34,523 bases of DNA from Clostridiaceae bacterium UBA5444 (lineage in GTDB: Bacteria; Bacillota; Clostridia; Clostridiales; Oxobacteraceae), in assembly GCA_002426575.1 (NCBI GenBank), contig DIRE01000049.1, forward strand, positions 1 to 34,523, in the 5' to 3' direction. The position numbers and the translations under genes are program-made. Positions 8,266-16,847 of the stretch are shown here, in pieces (position 1 is the stretch's first letter; each line of letters starts with the position of its first letter). The notes under the pieces are model-generated. The model ran no database searches, was not told the origin of the DNA, and saw nothing but the letters and a program-made list of their open reading frames with translations.

Positions 8266-11200
8266 GTGAAAAAAAGGCTAGCAATGTTTCTTGCAACAAT
8301 ATTTTTAATTAATACAATTAGCATAGTTAAACCAGTTAAAGCACAAGAATCATCAAATTTACCTGTTTGGGTCCCAACAAATATTGAAAAAGTATTAAGA
8401 GACCAGGAGTTCCCAGCAAATGGTGATACCTCAATTAAAATGTATTCAGCTAAGAATGAATATGAGGGAGCCCAAGTTATAATCAAAGCAGATGAAAATG
8501 GACTAAAAAATGTTAAAGTAAATGTAACAGATTTAAAACATAGTAATGGTTCAGATATTATGACGAAAGACTCAATAAAAATATATAAAGAACACTATAT
8601 GAATGTTACAGAACCTACAGCCCCTGAGTTAAAAGCAGGATGGTACCCGGATGCATTGATACCTTTAACAAAAGAGTTTGATGTAGAGGCATCACAAAAT
8701 CAAGGAATTTGGATAACTGTGAATGTACCAAAGGGACAAGCTGCAGGTACTTATACAGGAAAAGTAGAAATACAATCAGAAGGCAAATCAACGAATGTAC
8801 CAATTGAATTTAATGTATGGGATTTTGAATTGCCTGATGAGAAAAGTACGAAGACAGCATTTGCAATATGGTTTAATCAAGTGGCAAATTATTACGGACT
8901 CCAATATGGTACAAAAGAATATTGGGACATGCAGGAGAAGTATTACTGGTTCCAAAATGAATATGGTGCAGCGCCACAAGACCTTCCAATACCAAGTGAA
9001 AATGTTGACGAATATGTAGAAGGAGTTAAAAGGTTTAATAGCAATCCAAAAGTATCAGGCTTTAGACTGCCTTTCTATGACAAAAAAGATGAAAACGGAA
9101 ACACGGTAATAGATTGGGATAAAAATAAAGAACTTGTAGATAAGTTAAGGGCTCAGAATCTACTTGGAAAAGCATATTATTATGTAGGCGGATGGATAGA
9201 TGAACCAACAGGGGATAAGTTCCCACTAGTTAGAGAGATATGCCAAAAGCTTAAGGAGATAGCCCCAGAGGTTAGACATGTGGTTACTAGAGAACCAGTA
9301 AAAGCCTTATGGGGAAGTGTTGATACATGGGCACCTATTTTATATTATTATGATAGAACAACTGCTCATAATAGACAAGCATTAGGGGAGCATGTGTGGT
9401 GGTATACCTGCGTAAATCCAAAGCACCCATACCCATCCTATCATATAGATGACGATTTATTAGGTGCAAGACTGCTTACATGGATGCAAAAAGATAATGA
9501 TGTAGAAGGAAACCTTTATTGGGCTACAACTATATTTCAAAAATATGATTTAAAGCAGGGCAAATATGTTGAAAGAGATGTATGGAATGATCCTAAGGCT
9601 TTCCCAGGAGCAAACGGTGATGGATTTTTGCTATATCCTGGTAAGGCAGAGGATGTAGGCTTTGATGGACCTGTAGGTACAATAAGGCTTGAGGCAATAA
9701 GAGATGGACTTGAAGATTATGAATATCTTGTAATGCTTGAGAAGAAAATACAAGATAAAATAACAGAGCTAGGTATAGGCGATCAAGTAAAAGCTGCTGA
9801 TGTAATGCAGTATTTCTATGATCAGCTTTATGAACAAATTGATAAATATGATAATGAACCACAGAAGTTAATAGAAATGAGGAAGTTAGTAGCAGACCAA
9901 ATACTAAACATCTCAGGGAATAATTCATTACTTACTATAAAGAAAGTAAATGTTGGTACGGAGGAAGCAGTTAAATATTCAGAAACTGAAAGAGAAGTTA
10001 ATGTATACGCAGCTAAAGGCTCATTAGTAAAAATAAATAATGAAGCAGTTGAAGGTACTAACATTAATGAGAAGACAGATAAGTTTACAGAGAAATTGAA
10101 CTTAAATTCAGGAGAAAATGTTGTTAATGTTGCCATTGAAAATGGCGGTAAAAGCGATACTATTCAAAGAACGGTTAAAGTAAAAACCAGTACAGAGAAT
10201 AAGGAATATGAAATCCCAATGTTTGAGATTAAAGATCAAGAGCAGCTTGATAAAATGAATAAAATTGATGCTAAGTTAGAATTAAGTGAAGAATATGCAG
10301 CACCAGGCAAAAAATCCATATTAGCTACTTTTGGAGAAAAAGAAGGATGGCCCGGCTTTGAAATAGATCTTGATGAAATGGGCATTACAAGCAAGGACTG
10401 GACAAAGTATAAGGCAGTAGATATAGATGTATTTAACCCAGATCCTGATAATGCTCAATGGCTATTTTCAAAGTTGTTTGATGCTAAAGGAAATAGTGAT
10501 GATTCAAGCTCTATTAAAATTAATCCTTATACAAAAGCTACATTTAGAATAAGCATGGAAAAGATAAAGGAAAATGGAAAAATTGATTTATCTGATATGG
10601 GCACAATGTCGCTTCAAACATGGCAGGCTGGAGAATTTAAGTTATATATTAGCAACATTAGGTTTGTAACAGATAAAAACCCAGATGGAAAGGAACTTTT
10701 CTCGACTAATATTTTAGACTTTGAGAATAAAAGCGATGTTGATAATTTAACTACCAATGGTACTGAAGTAAGTATGAGTGAGGAAAATGCAACAAAAGGG
10801 ACGAGCTCACTAAAGGTTCATTATAAACCAGAAGCTGCTTGGCCATGGTTTAGGGTTATAGCAGATAAGCTTTCTCTAGGATCAAATGATTGGACAAAGT
10901 TTAAAACCTTAGAATTTGATGTATATAATCCTGATCAGGATCAGGTTCAAGGTATATATGTAAAGTTTTTCGATAATGGATCAGGCAGCGACGATTCAAG
11001 CTCATTTAGATTTACACCTGGTTCAAAGAGTACCGTCAAAATAGATTTAGAAGCACTCAAACAAAAAGGTGCATTTGATATGAAGGATTTATGGGGCTTT
11101 GAGATAGGAACTTGGGGGCCAATAGACCTTACATTGTACTTTGATAACTTTAGAGTTACTTCAGAAGAGAAGGTTGAAACCTTAAATCCATACAGGATGG

Positions 11201-12753
11201 AAGCTGAAAAAATAGCTGCTCCTTTAAATATTAATGGGGATTTAACTAAACCTGTTTGGAATATAGGCACAAAGCTTGAAAAAATTATTGCAGATGATAG
11301 CAAAGATACATTAAATGAAGCAAGCTTTGGACTGCTTTGGGATGATAATTATCTGTATGTTAGTGCAGATGTTAAGGATTCATCATTAAATAAGGATGGA
11401 CAATATTCTTTCGACAAGGATGCAGTAGAGATATATATTGACGGAACATATAACAAAAGAAAGAATTATGATGAACATGATATACAATTAATTGTTGTTT
11501 ATGATTGCAGTGAGGTAGCCGTTGGAGGTTCTACAGCAACTGAATTTGATACAAGCAAAGTAATCTGCAAATCAAAGGTTACTGATAAAGGGTATACAAT
11601 GGAAGTTGCCATTCCTTGGAGCGAACTTGATGTGGTACCAAAGACAGATATGAAAATAGGCTTTGATATGTTCAATGATGACAATGATAAGGATTCAGAG
11701 GTACAGAACGTGCTTGGATGGGCAGGTACTGGCAACAACTGGACTAATAAGTCAAGCTTTGGAGAGGTTACCTTAGTAGACAAGATACCTGATGAAAAAC
11801 CAGATGAAAATCCTGATGAGAAACCTGATGAGGGAGTTAAAATAGTGAGCGATAGATTATCAGGGGACAACAGATTTAAAACCTCAAAGGCCATTGCAGA
11901 AAAGTTTGCACCAGGACCAGTAGATAGTGTTGTAATAACAACAGGTTTTACCTTCCCAGATGCACTATCAGGAGCACCTCTTGCAAAAAACTTAAACGCA
12001 CCTATTTTATTAGCAGGAAATAAGGCGGACAATGCAGAAACCTTAGATTATATTAAAAGTCACTTAAATAAAGATGGTACAGTTTATATTCTTGGAGGCA
12101 AAAAGGCAATTAGTGATGATTTAGTAAGTCAGATTAATGCACTAGGATATAAGAAGATAAAAAGACTTTCAGGTGACAATAGATATGATACATCTAAAGC
12201 AATAGCTGAAGAGTTAAATGTTAAGGAAGGTACACCAGTTATTATTACAACTGGAGGAGACTTTGCTGATGCATTATCTATAAGCAGCATTGCAGCAGCA
12301 AAAGGATATCCAATACTTTTAGCAGAAAATGACAAACTACCTGCACAAACAATGGCAATGTTAAATAAAATAAAACCTGAACAGGTATACATTGTAGGTG
12401 GAGAAAAGGTTGTTAGCCAAAAGGCAAAAAATAATATAAAATCAGCTTCAGGTTTGGATGATAGTAAAATTGTAAGGCTATGGGGACAAGATAGATATGA
12501 AACAGGATTAAATATTGCTAAACACTTCAATTTAGAAGGAGATACATGCTTTATTGCAACTGGCACAGATTTTCCAGATGCTTTAACAGGCTCAGTATTA
12601 GCAGCTAAAGATAATGCACCTATTATTCTTGTAAACAAACAAGCAGCTAATCAAAAGGCATATATTGATAGCAAGAAGTATTCAAAGCTTATACTCCTTG
12701 GAGGAGAAAAGGCAATAAGCAAGGATGTAGAGAAAAGCCTTATTGGAAAGTAG
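8266..12753 (+). CDS. Secreted wall-anchored GH123-like (DUF4091) glycosidase with CBM9-like and CWB2 modules
   Basis: 1495 residues. GTG 8266 follows GGAGGG by six bases and gives an ideal signal peptide (KKRLAMFLATIFLIN..., cleavage near VKA-QE at residue 26); the longer frame from ATG 8218 would spoil it. In order: an N-terminal beta domain (about 30-190); a GH123-like barrel with DUF4091 (about 190-550) whose GGWIDEP places D312-E313 as the likely substrate-assisted catalytic pair known from GH123; a small beta domain (550-640); two homologous beta-sandwich modules (about 650-805 and 812-965, both with DWTK-K and SDDSSS); a CBM9-like module (about 975-1172); a PDE[KN] linker; and three cell-wall-binding type 2 repeats (RLSGDNRF, RLSGDNRY, RLWGQDRY). 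It should act on an N-acetylhexosaminide at the cell surface. Exact linkage unknown. Confidence 0.87.
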   Translation: MKKRLAMFLATIFLINTISIVKPVKAQESSNLPVWVPTNIEKVLRDQEFPANGDTSIKMYSAKNEYEGAQVIIKADENGLKNVKVNVTDLKHSNGSDIMTKDSIKIYKEHYMNVTEPTAPELKAGWYPDALIPLTKEFDVEASQNQGIWITVNVPKGQAAGTYTGKVEIQSEGKSTNVPIEFNVWDFELPDEKSTKTAFAIWFNQVANYYGLQYGTKEYWDMQEKYYWFQNEYGAAPQDLPIPSENVDEYVEGVKRFNSNPKVSGFRLPFYDKKDENGNTVIDWDKNKELVDKLRAQNLLGKAYYYVGGWIDEPTGDKFPLVREICQKLKEIAPEVRHVVTREPVKALWGSVDTWAPILYYYDRTTAHNRQALGEHVWWYTCVNPKHPYPSYHIDDDLLGARLLTWMQKDNDVEGNLYWATTIFQKYDLKQGKYVERDVWNDPKAFPGANGDGFLLYPGKAEDVGFDGPVGTIRLEAIRDGLEDYEYLVMLEKKIQDKITELGIGDQVKAADVMQYFYDQLYEQIDKYDNEPQKLIEMRKLVADQILNISGNNSLLTIKKVNVGTEEAVKYSETEREVNVYAAKGSLVKINNEAVEGTNINEKTDKFTEKLNLNSGENVVNVAIENGGKSDTIQRTVKVKTSTENKEYEIPMFEIKDQEQLDKMNKIDAKLELSEEYAAPGKKSILATFGEKEGWPGFEIDLDEMGITSKDWTKYKAVDIDVFNPDPDNAQWLFSKLFDAKGNSDDSSSIKINPYTKATFRISMEKIKENGKIDLSDMGTMSLQTWQAGEFKLYISNIRFVTDKNPDGKELFSTNILDFENKSDVDNLTTNGTEVSMSEENATKGTSSLKVHYKPEAAWPWFRVIADKLSLGSNDWTKFKTLEFDVYNPDQDQVQGIYVKFFDNGSGSDDSSSFRFTPGSKSTVKIDLEALKQKGAFDMKDLWGFEIGTWGPIDLTLYFDNFRVTSEEKVETLNPYRMEAEKIAAPLNINGDLTKPVWNIGTKLEKIIADDSKDTLNEASFGLLWDDNYLYVSADVKDSSLNKDGQYSFDKDAVEIYIDGTYNKRKNYDEHDIQLIVVYDCSEVAVGGSTATEFDTSKVICKSKVTDKGYTMEVAIPWSELDVVPKTDMKIGFDMFNDDNDKDSEVQNVLGWAGTGNNWTNKSSFGEVTLVDKIPDEKPDENPDEKPDEGVKIVSDRLSGDNRFKTSKAIAEKFAPGPVDSVVITTGFTFPDALSGAPLAKNLNAPILLAGNKADNAETLDYIKSHLNKDGTVYILGGKKAISDDLVSQINALGYKKIKRLSGDNRYDTSKAIAEELNVKEGTPVIITTGGDFADALSISSIAAAKGYPILLAENDKLPAQTMAMLNKIKPEQVYIVGGEKVVSQKAKNNIKSASGLDDSKIVRLWGQDRYETGLNIAKHFNLEGDTCFIATGTDFPDALTGSVLAAKDNAPIILVNKQAANQKAYIDSKKYSKLILLGGEKAISKDVEKSLIGK

Positions 12754-12778
12754 TTATAACTTAAATTAATTAATATTG

Positions 12779-12850
12779 TGTTGGTTGTTGGTAATAGACA
12801 AAACCTAATATATACGCTTACTATTATCAACAGCCAACATTATTATTTTT
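12779..12850 (+). terminator. Rho-independent terminator after the GH123-like gene
   Basis: A 19-pair stem (12779-12797 with 12821-12839, two G-T pairs) encloses a 23-base loop and is followed by TTATTATTTTTT. This is a strong terminator, so the GH20 gene downstream needs readthrough or its own promoter; TATAAT at 12883-12888 is a candidate -10 box without a clear -35. Confidence 0.85.
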
Positions 12851-12909
12851 TATGATATATACCTATACTAGTGGATCCATTTTATAATATGTGTAAAGGA
12901 GAGAGAATC

Positions 12910-14790
12910 ATGGATTTAAAATTCTTTGGGGAGATTCAAGGATTAAATGATGGTATTAGTATATTAAGCAGCAGGCTTGGGTTTAATGTTTCGGACAATG
13001 GACTGCCTGTTGAGGTTTACAAAACCGACAAAAATATTGAGGTGGAGTTAACTAAAGGAAAAGCCTCAATAGGTTTTAACCAAAAGATACACTTTTTCAG
13101 GGCTTTAGGGCTTTTTGTTGAGGCTGCTAGATGTGGCAATGATTTTAAAATAGTAGAAGAGCCTCAATTCACACTAAATGGCCCTATGGTAGACTGTTCA
13201 AGGAATTCAGTAGTAAGCGTAAAAAGCCTAAAGAAGTTACTGACTATAATGGCATTAATGGGGCTAAACCTATGTATGATGTATACTGAGGATACATATG
13301 AAATTGAAGATGAGCCATACTTTGGGTATATGCGTGGAAAATACACATTTGAAGAATTAAAGGAATGTGACGATTATGCTGATATATTTGGAATAGAGAT
13401 GATGCCATGTATTCAAACCCTAGGGCATCTAGGCCAAGCTTTAAAATGGAACTATGCAAATGATATCAGGGATAATCAGGATATTTTACTTGTAGGGGAA
13501 GATAAAACCTATGAATTTATAGAAAACATGATTAAATCTGCATCTAAACCATTTAGAAGCAAAAGGATACACATTGGAATGGATGAGGCATATTTTGTTG
13601 GAAGAGGGACATACCTTGATAAACATGGATATCGTGAAAGCTTCAGCCTTTTAAATGAACATCTAAAAAGAGTAACTCAAATTACAAACAAATATGGACT
13701 TAAGCCTATGATGTGGAGTGATATGTATTTTAGGCTTGGATCAAAAACAGGGGATTATTATGATTTAGATGCAGTTATTCCACAAAAAGCTATAGATAAT
13801 GCACCAAAAGATGTACAACTTGTATATTGGGACTATTATCATGAGGATGAAGAGTTTTATATAGATTATATAAGAAAGCACAAGGCTTTTGGAAGGAACC
13901 CTGTTTTTGCAGGCGGTATATGGACATGGCTTTCATTAAGCGTAAATTATCCTAAAACATTTCTTACAGTAAATGCAGCTTTGAAGGCTTGTAAGAAAGA
14001 GGGTATAAAAGAGATAATTGCAACAGCTTGGGGCGATAATGGGGCTGAAACAAATATATTCTCGGGGCTTCTTGGACTTCAGCTTTATGCAGAACATGGT
14101 TACTCTTATGAACTAGACATGGAAAAGTTAAAAAAGAGGTTTAAGTTTTGTACAAATGGAGATTATGATTCATTTATAGATATATCAAATATGGATAAGC
14201 TTCCAGGAAAAGATGATGACCCAGACAATATCTTTAACCCTTCTAAGTATATGTTATGGCAAGATATACTTATGGGGCTGTTTGATAAGGATTTAGAAGG
14301 AATAGATATATATAATCACTATTCAAAGCTTGAGGAGAACATGAAAAGACATGCCTCTTTAAATAAAGAGTGGAAGGATATATTTTATGTACAGCAAAAG
14401 TTATGTGCAGTACTTAAATCAAAAGGTGATATAGGAAATAGAATAAAAAAGTATTATGATAAAAAAGATATAACATCTTTAGATGACATAGCCAATAAAG
14501 AGCTTCCAGAACTTTATAAAAGAGTAAATGATCTTAAAGCTGCCCATAGGGATCAGTGGCTTAAAACATATAAACCTTTTGGGTGGGAGGTACTTGATAT
14601 AAGGTATGGCGGAGTATTAGCAAGGATTGAGACCGCAATACTTAGAATTAATGATTATGTTGAAGGAAAAATTGACAGGATTGAGGAGCTAGAAGAGGAA
14701 AGGTTATACTTTGATGGTATGAAGGAAAAGGATTTAGATCTTCCAGTATGTACTCAGTACAACAGGATTGCAACCTCAAGCTTGATATAG
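12910..14790 (+). CDS. GH20-like beta-N-acetylhexosaminidase, cytoplasmic
   Basis: 626 residues with no signal peptide. After an N-terminal alpha/beta domain, the barrel begins at about residue 85 (FTLNGPMVDCSRNSV). The RIHIGMDEAYF segment holds the D225-E226 pair that serves as polarising residue and acid/base in GH20 substrate-assisted catalysis; QTLGHLGQALKW and WSDMYFRLG are further barrel motifs, close to cytoplasmic GcnA-type enzymes. It would release terminal GlcNAc or GalNAc from imported oligosaccharides. AAAGGAGAG at 12895-12903 fixes ATG 12910; the frame could be extended to GTG 12871 but without a ribosome site. It follows the wall enzyme and precedes an MFS transporter, as in an uptake-and-trim pathway. 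Confidence 0.88.
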   Translation: MDLKFFGEIQGLNDGISILSSRLGFNVSDNGLPVEVYKTDKNIEVELTKGKASIGFNQKIHFFRALGLFVEAARCGNDFKIVEEPQFTLNGPMVDCSRNSVVSVKSLKKLLTIMALMGLNLCMMYTEDTYEIEDEPYFGYMRGKYTFEELKECDDYADIFGIEMMPCIQTLGHLGQALKWNYANDIRDNQDILLVGEDKTYEFIENMIKSASKPFRSKRIHIGMDEAYFVGRGTYLDKHGYRESFSLLNEHLKRVTQITNKYGLKPMMWSDMYFRLGSKTGDYYDLDAVIPQKAIDNAPKDVQLVYWDYYHEDEEFYIDYIRKHKAFGRNPVFAGGIWTWLSLSVNYPKTFLTVNAALKACKKEGIKEIIATAWGDNGAETNIFSGLLGLQLYAEHGYSYELDMEKLKKRFKFCTNGDYDSFIDISNMDKLPGKDDDPDNIFNPSKYMLWQDILMGLFDKDLEGIDIYNHYSKLEENMKRHASLNKEWKDIFYVQQKLCAVLKSKGDIGNRIKKYYDKKDITSLDDIANKELPELYKRVNDLKAAHRDQWLKTYKPFGWEVLDIRYGGVLARIETAILRINDYVEGKIDRIEELEEERLYFDGMKEKDLDLPVCTQYNRIATSSLI

Positions 14791-14810
14791 AGCAAGCATA
14801 ATTATATAAT

Positions 14811-14876
14811 ATATAAGCTACATTTAGGCTGAATATAAATAAGTATGCTTAAATGTAGCTTATATTTTGTGGATTT
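14811..14876 (+). terminator. Rho-independent terminator after the GH20 gene
   Basis: A perfect 16-pair stem (14811-14826 with 14850-14865) has a 23-base loop and is followed by TTTGTGGATTTTT. The loop length equals that of the terminator after the GH123-like gene, although the sequences are different. Confidence 0.8.
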
Positions 14877-14904
14877 TTATTACAAACATACGAAGAGGTG
14901 GATT

Positions 14905-16167
14905 ATGAGGGACGATTTATTAGTAAAGTGGCAGAAAAGGGTATTTATACTCTGTTGGATGGCATATTCATTTGCATACTTTTGCAGGGCAAATTTTTCA
15001 GTAGCATTACCAGCAATACAGGATACATATAAATGGAGCAATGCAAAAGTGGGTTTAATAGGCAGCTCCCTATTTTGGGTATATGCATTAGGTCAATTAG
15101 TAAATGGATATATTGGGGATAAAATTGATAGCCGTAGGTTTGTATTTATTGGGTTAATTGCTTCTGCAGCAATTAATATTGCTTTTGGATTTGCAAATAG
15201 CTTTCCTTTGATGGTGGTTTTATGGGGGATTAATGGCTTCTTCCAATCAATGCTTTGGGGGCCTATAATAAAAACTTTATCAAACTGGTTTTCCCATAAA
15301 CAGAAAAACAGGGTTGCAGTTTTAATATCAACAACCATGGTATCTGGATATCTTATTGCATGGGCTTTTTCAGGTTTGATACTTTATTATAAATCTTGGA
15401 GATGGGTATTTTATCTTCCAGGAATAATTGTTACCGCATTTTCAGTGGTATGGTATATTGGAATGAGAAGTCATCCTAAAGATGTGGGGCTTACTATTTC
15501 AGATAATGAAGAAAATAGTGAGATACCAGCTAATGAAACAAATAGTGAACAGTTATCCTTGTGGCAGCTTATTATTAAAACAAAATTAATACCTGTTGCT
15601 ATAGCATGTATTGCTCAAGGTATTATAAAAGATGGTATAACACTTTGGAGTCCAAAGTTTTTGATGGAGACTCAAAATATGTCTATTGACTCTACTATAG
15701 GCCTTGTAATTATAATTCCTATTGCCAATTTTATTGGGATTATGTTTGCAGGTTGGCTTAATAAAAAGTTAAACAACGATGAGAAACTTACTAGCATTGT
15801 TTTATATTCTGCAGGGTTTATTTCTTGTTTAGGATTGTTTATCTTTTCAGGTATAAATATATTTATAAGCATGATTTGTCTATACCTATCTTCAGCGCTA
15901 ATGGCTGGAGCAAATACACTATTAATATCAATAGTTCCCCTACATTATGGCAAGTACAACAAGGTATCATCCGTGGCAGGTTTTCTCGACTTTTGCTGCT
16001 ACGTAGGATCAGGAATTACGGGTATTATGACAGGCTTTTTAGTAGATAAGACAGGATGGAATGGAGTACTGCTGTCTTGGATTGCAGTATCTATAATAGG
16101 AGTTATTTCAATTTTTATCGCTTGGACAAGCGGTAAAAAGCAGGACGATATGAATATCGCGGCGTAA
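14905..16167 (+). CDS. MFS transporter, organophosphate/sugar-phosphate (GlpT/UhpC-like) type
   Basis: 420 residues and about 12 predicted membrane helices, split by a hydrophilic central loop near residues 195-225 (NEENSEIPANETNSEQ). The first helix carries the WMAYSFAYFCRANFSVALP pattern typical of the GlpT/UhpC/UhpT group, and GLIGSSLFWVYALGQLVNGYIGDK matches the helix 2-3 region. It may import a sugar phosphate or hexosamine derivative, or act as a sensor; the sequence does not decide. The frame can be opened to 14845 inside the terminator stem, but AGAGGTGG before ATG 14905 is the real ribosome site. Confidence 0.85.
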   Translation: MRDDLLVKWQKRVFILCWMAYSFAYFCRANFSVALPAIQDTYKWSNAKVGLIGSSLFWVYALGQLVNGYIGDKIDSRRFVFIGLIASAAINIAFGFANSFPLMVVLWGINGFFQSMLWGPIIKTLSNWFSHKQKNRVAVLISTTMVSGYLIAWAFSGLILYYKSWRWVFYLPGIIVTAFSVVWYIGMRSHPKDVGLTISDNEENSEIPANETNSEQLSLWQLIIKTKLIPVAIACIAQGIIKDGITLWSPKFLMETQNMSIDSTIGLVIIIPIANFIGIMFAGWLNKKLNNDEKLTSIVLYSAGFISCLGLFIFSGINIFISMICLYLSSALMAGANTLLISIVPLHYGKYNKVSSVAGFLDFCCYVGSGITGIMTGFLVDKTGWNGVLLSWIAVSIIGVISIFIAWTSGKKQDDMNIAA

Positions 16168-16191
16168 AATTATTTTTGCTTGGCTATATTT

Positions 16192-16348
16192 TAGTAACTG
16201 TTGATTTTTAAACCGGATATGTTGATTGACTTCCGCTGCTCCAAAATGCCTATTTTTTTCGAAATAAGTAAAGCTGATAAAAATAGGCATTTAAGTCGCT
16301 GCTACAGTAAATCAACATATCCTGAAGTCAATACTGTACTAAAACATG
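16192..16348. repeat. Palindromic intergenic repeat, copy B, with nested hairpin
   Basis: GGATATGTTGATT (16215-16227) pairs with its complement at 16310-16322. Compared on the opposite strand with copy A, it shares 21 identical bases at 16207-16227, GACTTCCGCTGC (16228-16239), CGCTGCTACAGTAAATCAA (16297-16315) and the far end TCCTGAAGTCA...TACTAAAACAT. Between two CGCTGCT copies (16234-16240 and 16297-16303) lie 56 extra bases forming a 14-pair stem (16244-16257 with 16279-16292). It lies downstream of the MFS gene; nothing else is seen between the MFS gene and 16400. Confidence 0.8.
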
Positions 16349-16419
16349 ACCTTTCAATTTACAAATGTTGCTTTAAATAAGTTAAAGTACCTTGTATAGT
16401 GGCGATAATACTGTAGAAA

Positions 16420-16440
16420 ATAAAGTATAACATACTTTAT
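16420..16440. promoter_or_regulatory. Perfect 9-bp palindrome just upstream of the 81-residue gene
   Basis: ATAAAGTAT (16420-16428) and ATACTTTAT (16432-16440) are separated by AAC, 17 bases before the start codon. It could be an operator for a dimeric regulator or a 5'-leader hairpin that affects translation. Only the symmetry is seen. Confidence 0.45.
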
Positions 16441-16457
16441 AAACAGGGAATGATGTT

Positions 16458-16703
16458 ATGTCTGATTATAGACTTGAGATAAGCTCATCAGATTCACGTG
16501 ATATTGAGAAATTAAATTACCTTTTAGGATTTATTTCAGCGGAAGACAATCTTAAAATAAATATGAAAAATGTTGACTCAGATACAGCACTTTCTTTAAT
16601 CAATACTTTAACCCATAACAGTTTTGAGGTTTCCCCAAAAGAATATAAAGATGCAAGGAGTATGAATGAATATAATATCGTAGCAAAGAGGATAGATGGA
16701 TAG
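16458..16703 (+). CDS. Hypothetical small acidic protein, 81 residues
   Basis: I do not recognise this protein. It starts MSDYRLEISSSDSRDIEKLNYLLGF, has no membrane segment, no cysteine and no signal peptide, and alternates predicted strands and helices (an LEISSSDSRDIEKLNYLLG strand-helix unit, then INMKNVDSDTALSLINTL, another strand-helix unit), suggesting a small alpha/beta domain. AGGGAATG upstream is a weak ribosome site. A perfect palindrome precedes it and a terminator hairpin follows at once, so it is a stand-alone transcription unit between the sugar locus and the ctsR operon. Confidence 0.65.
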   Translation: MSDYRLEISSSDSRDIEKLNYLLGFISAEDNLKINMKNVDSDTALSLINTLTHNSFEVSPKEYKDARSMNEYNIVAKRIDG

Positions 16704-16722
16704 CCAATTTTAAATTGGCTAT
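16700..16722 (+). terminator. Terminator hairpin of the 81-residue gene
   Basis: An 11-base perfect palindromic stem starting ATAGCCAATTT overlaps the stop codon, then TCTTCTAT follows. The realistic loop is about seven bases. The U-tract is interrupted, so efficiency is uncertain. Confidence 0.65.
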
Positions 16723-16727
16723 TCTTC

Positions 16728-16777
16728 TATAGGCTATGTTGGTTTGACTTACGCAGCGGAAGTCAACCAACATAGCT
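16728..16777. repeat. Palindromic intergenic repeat, short copy C
   Basis: GCTATGTTGGTTTGACTT (16733-16750) pairs with AAGTCAACCAACATAGC (16760-16776) with a single bulged T. It shares GCAGCGGAAGTC (16753-16764 in this copy) with copies A and B and TATAGGCTATGTT-type outer sequence with copy A. It lies directly after the terminator and 34 bases before the ctsR promoter. Confidence 0.75.
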
Positions 16778-16810
16778 CGTAATTTATTTATATATTTTTT
16801 AATCTGGGTA

Positions 16811-16838
16811 TTGAATTATTATTTAAAATGTATATAAT
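16811..16838 (+). promoter_or_regulatory. Sigma-A promoter of the ctsR operon
   Basis: TTGAAT (16811-16816) and TATAAT (16833-16838) are separated by 16 bases. Transcription would start near 16845, exactly at the edge of the CtsR operator. Confidence 0.85.
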
Positions 16839-16847
16839 AGTTAGTAA

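Noticed and set aside
11499..12638. Long minus-strand open frames inside the GH123-like gene
   Set aside because: They mirror the CWB2 and CBM coding sequence, have no ribosome sites, and the + strand protein is clearly real.
6732..16777. CRISPR array suggested by the related palindromic repeats
   Set aside because: Only three copies, kilobases apart, in different orientations, without regular spacers or cas genes.
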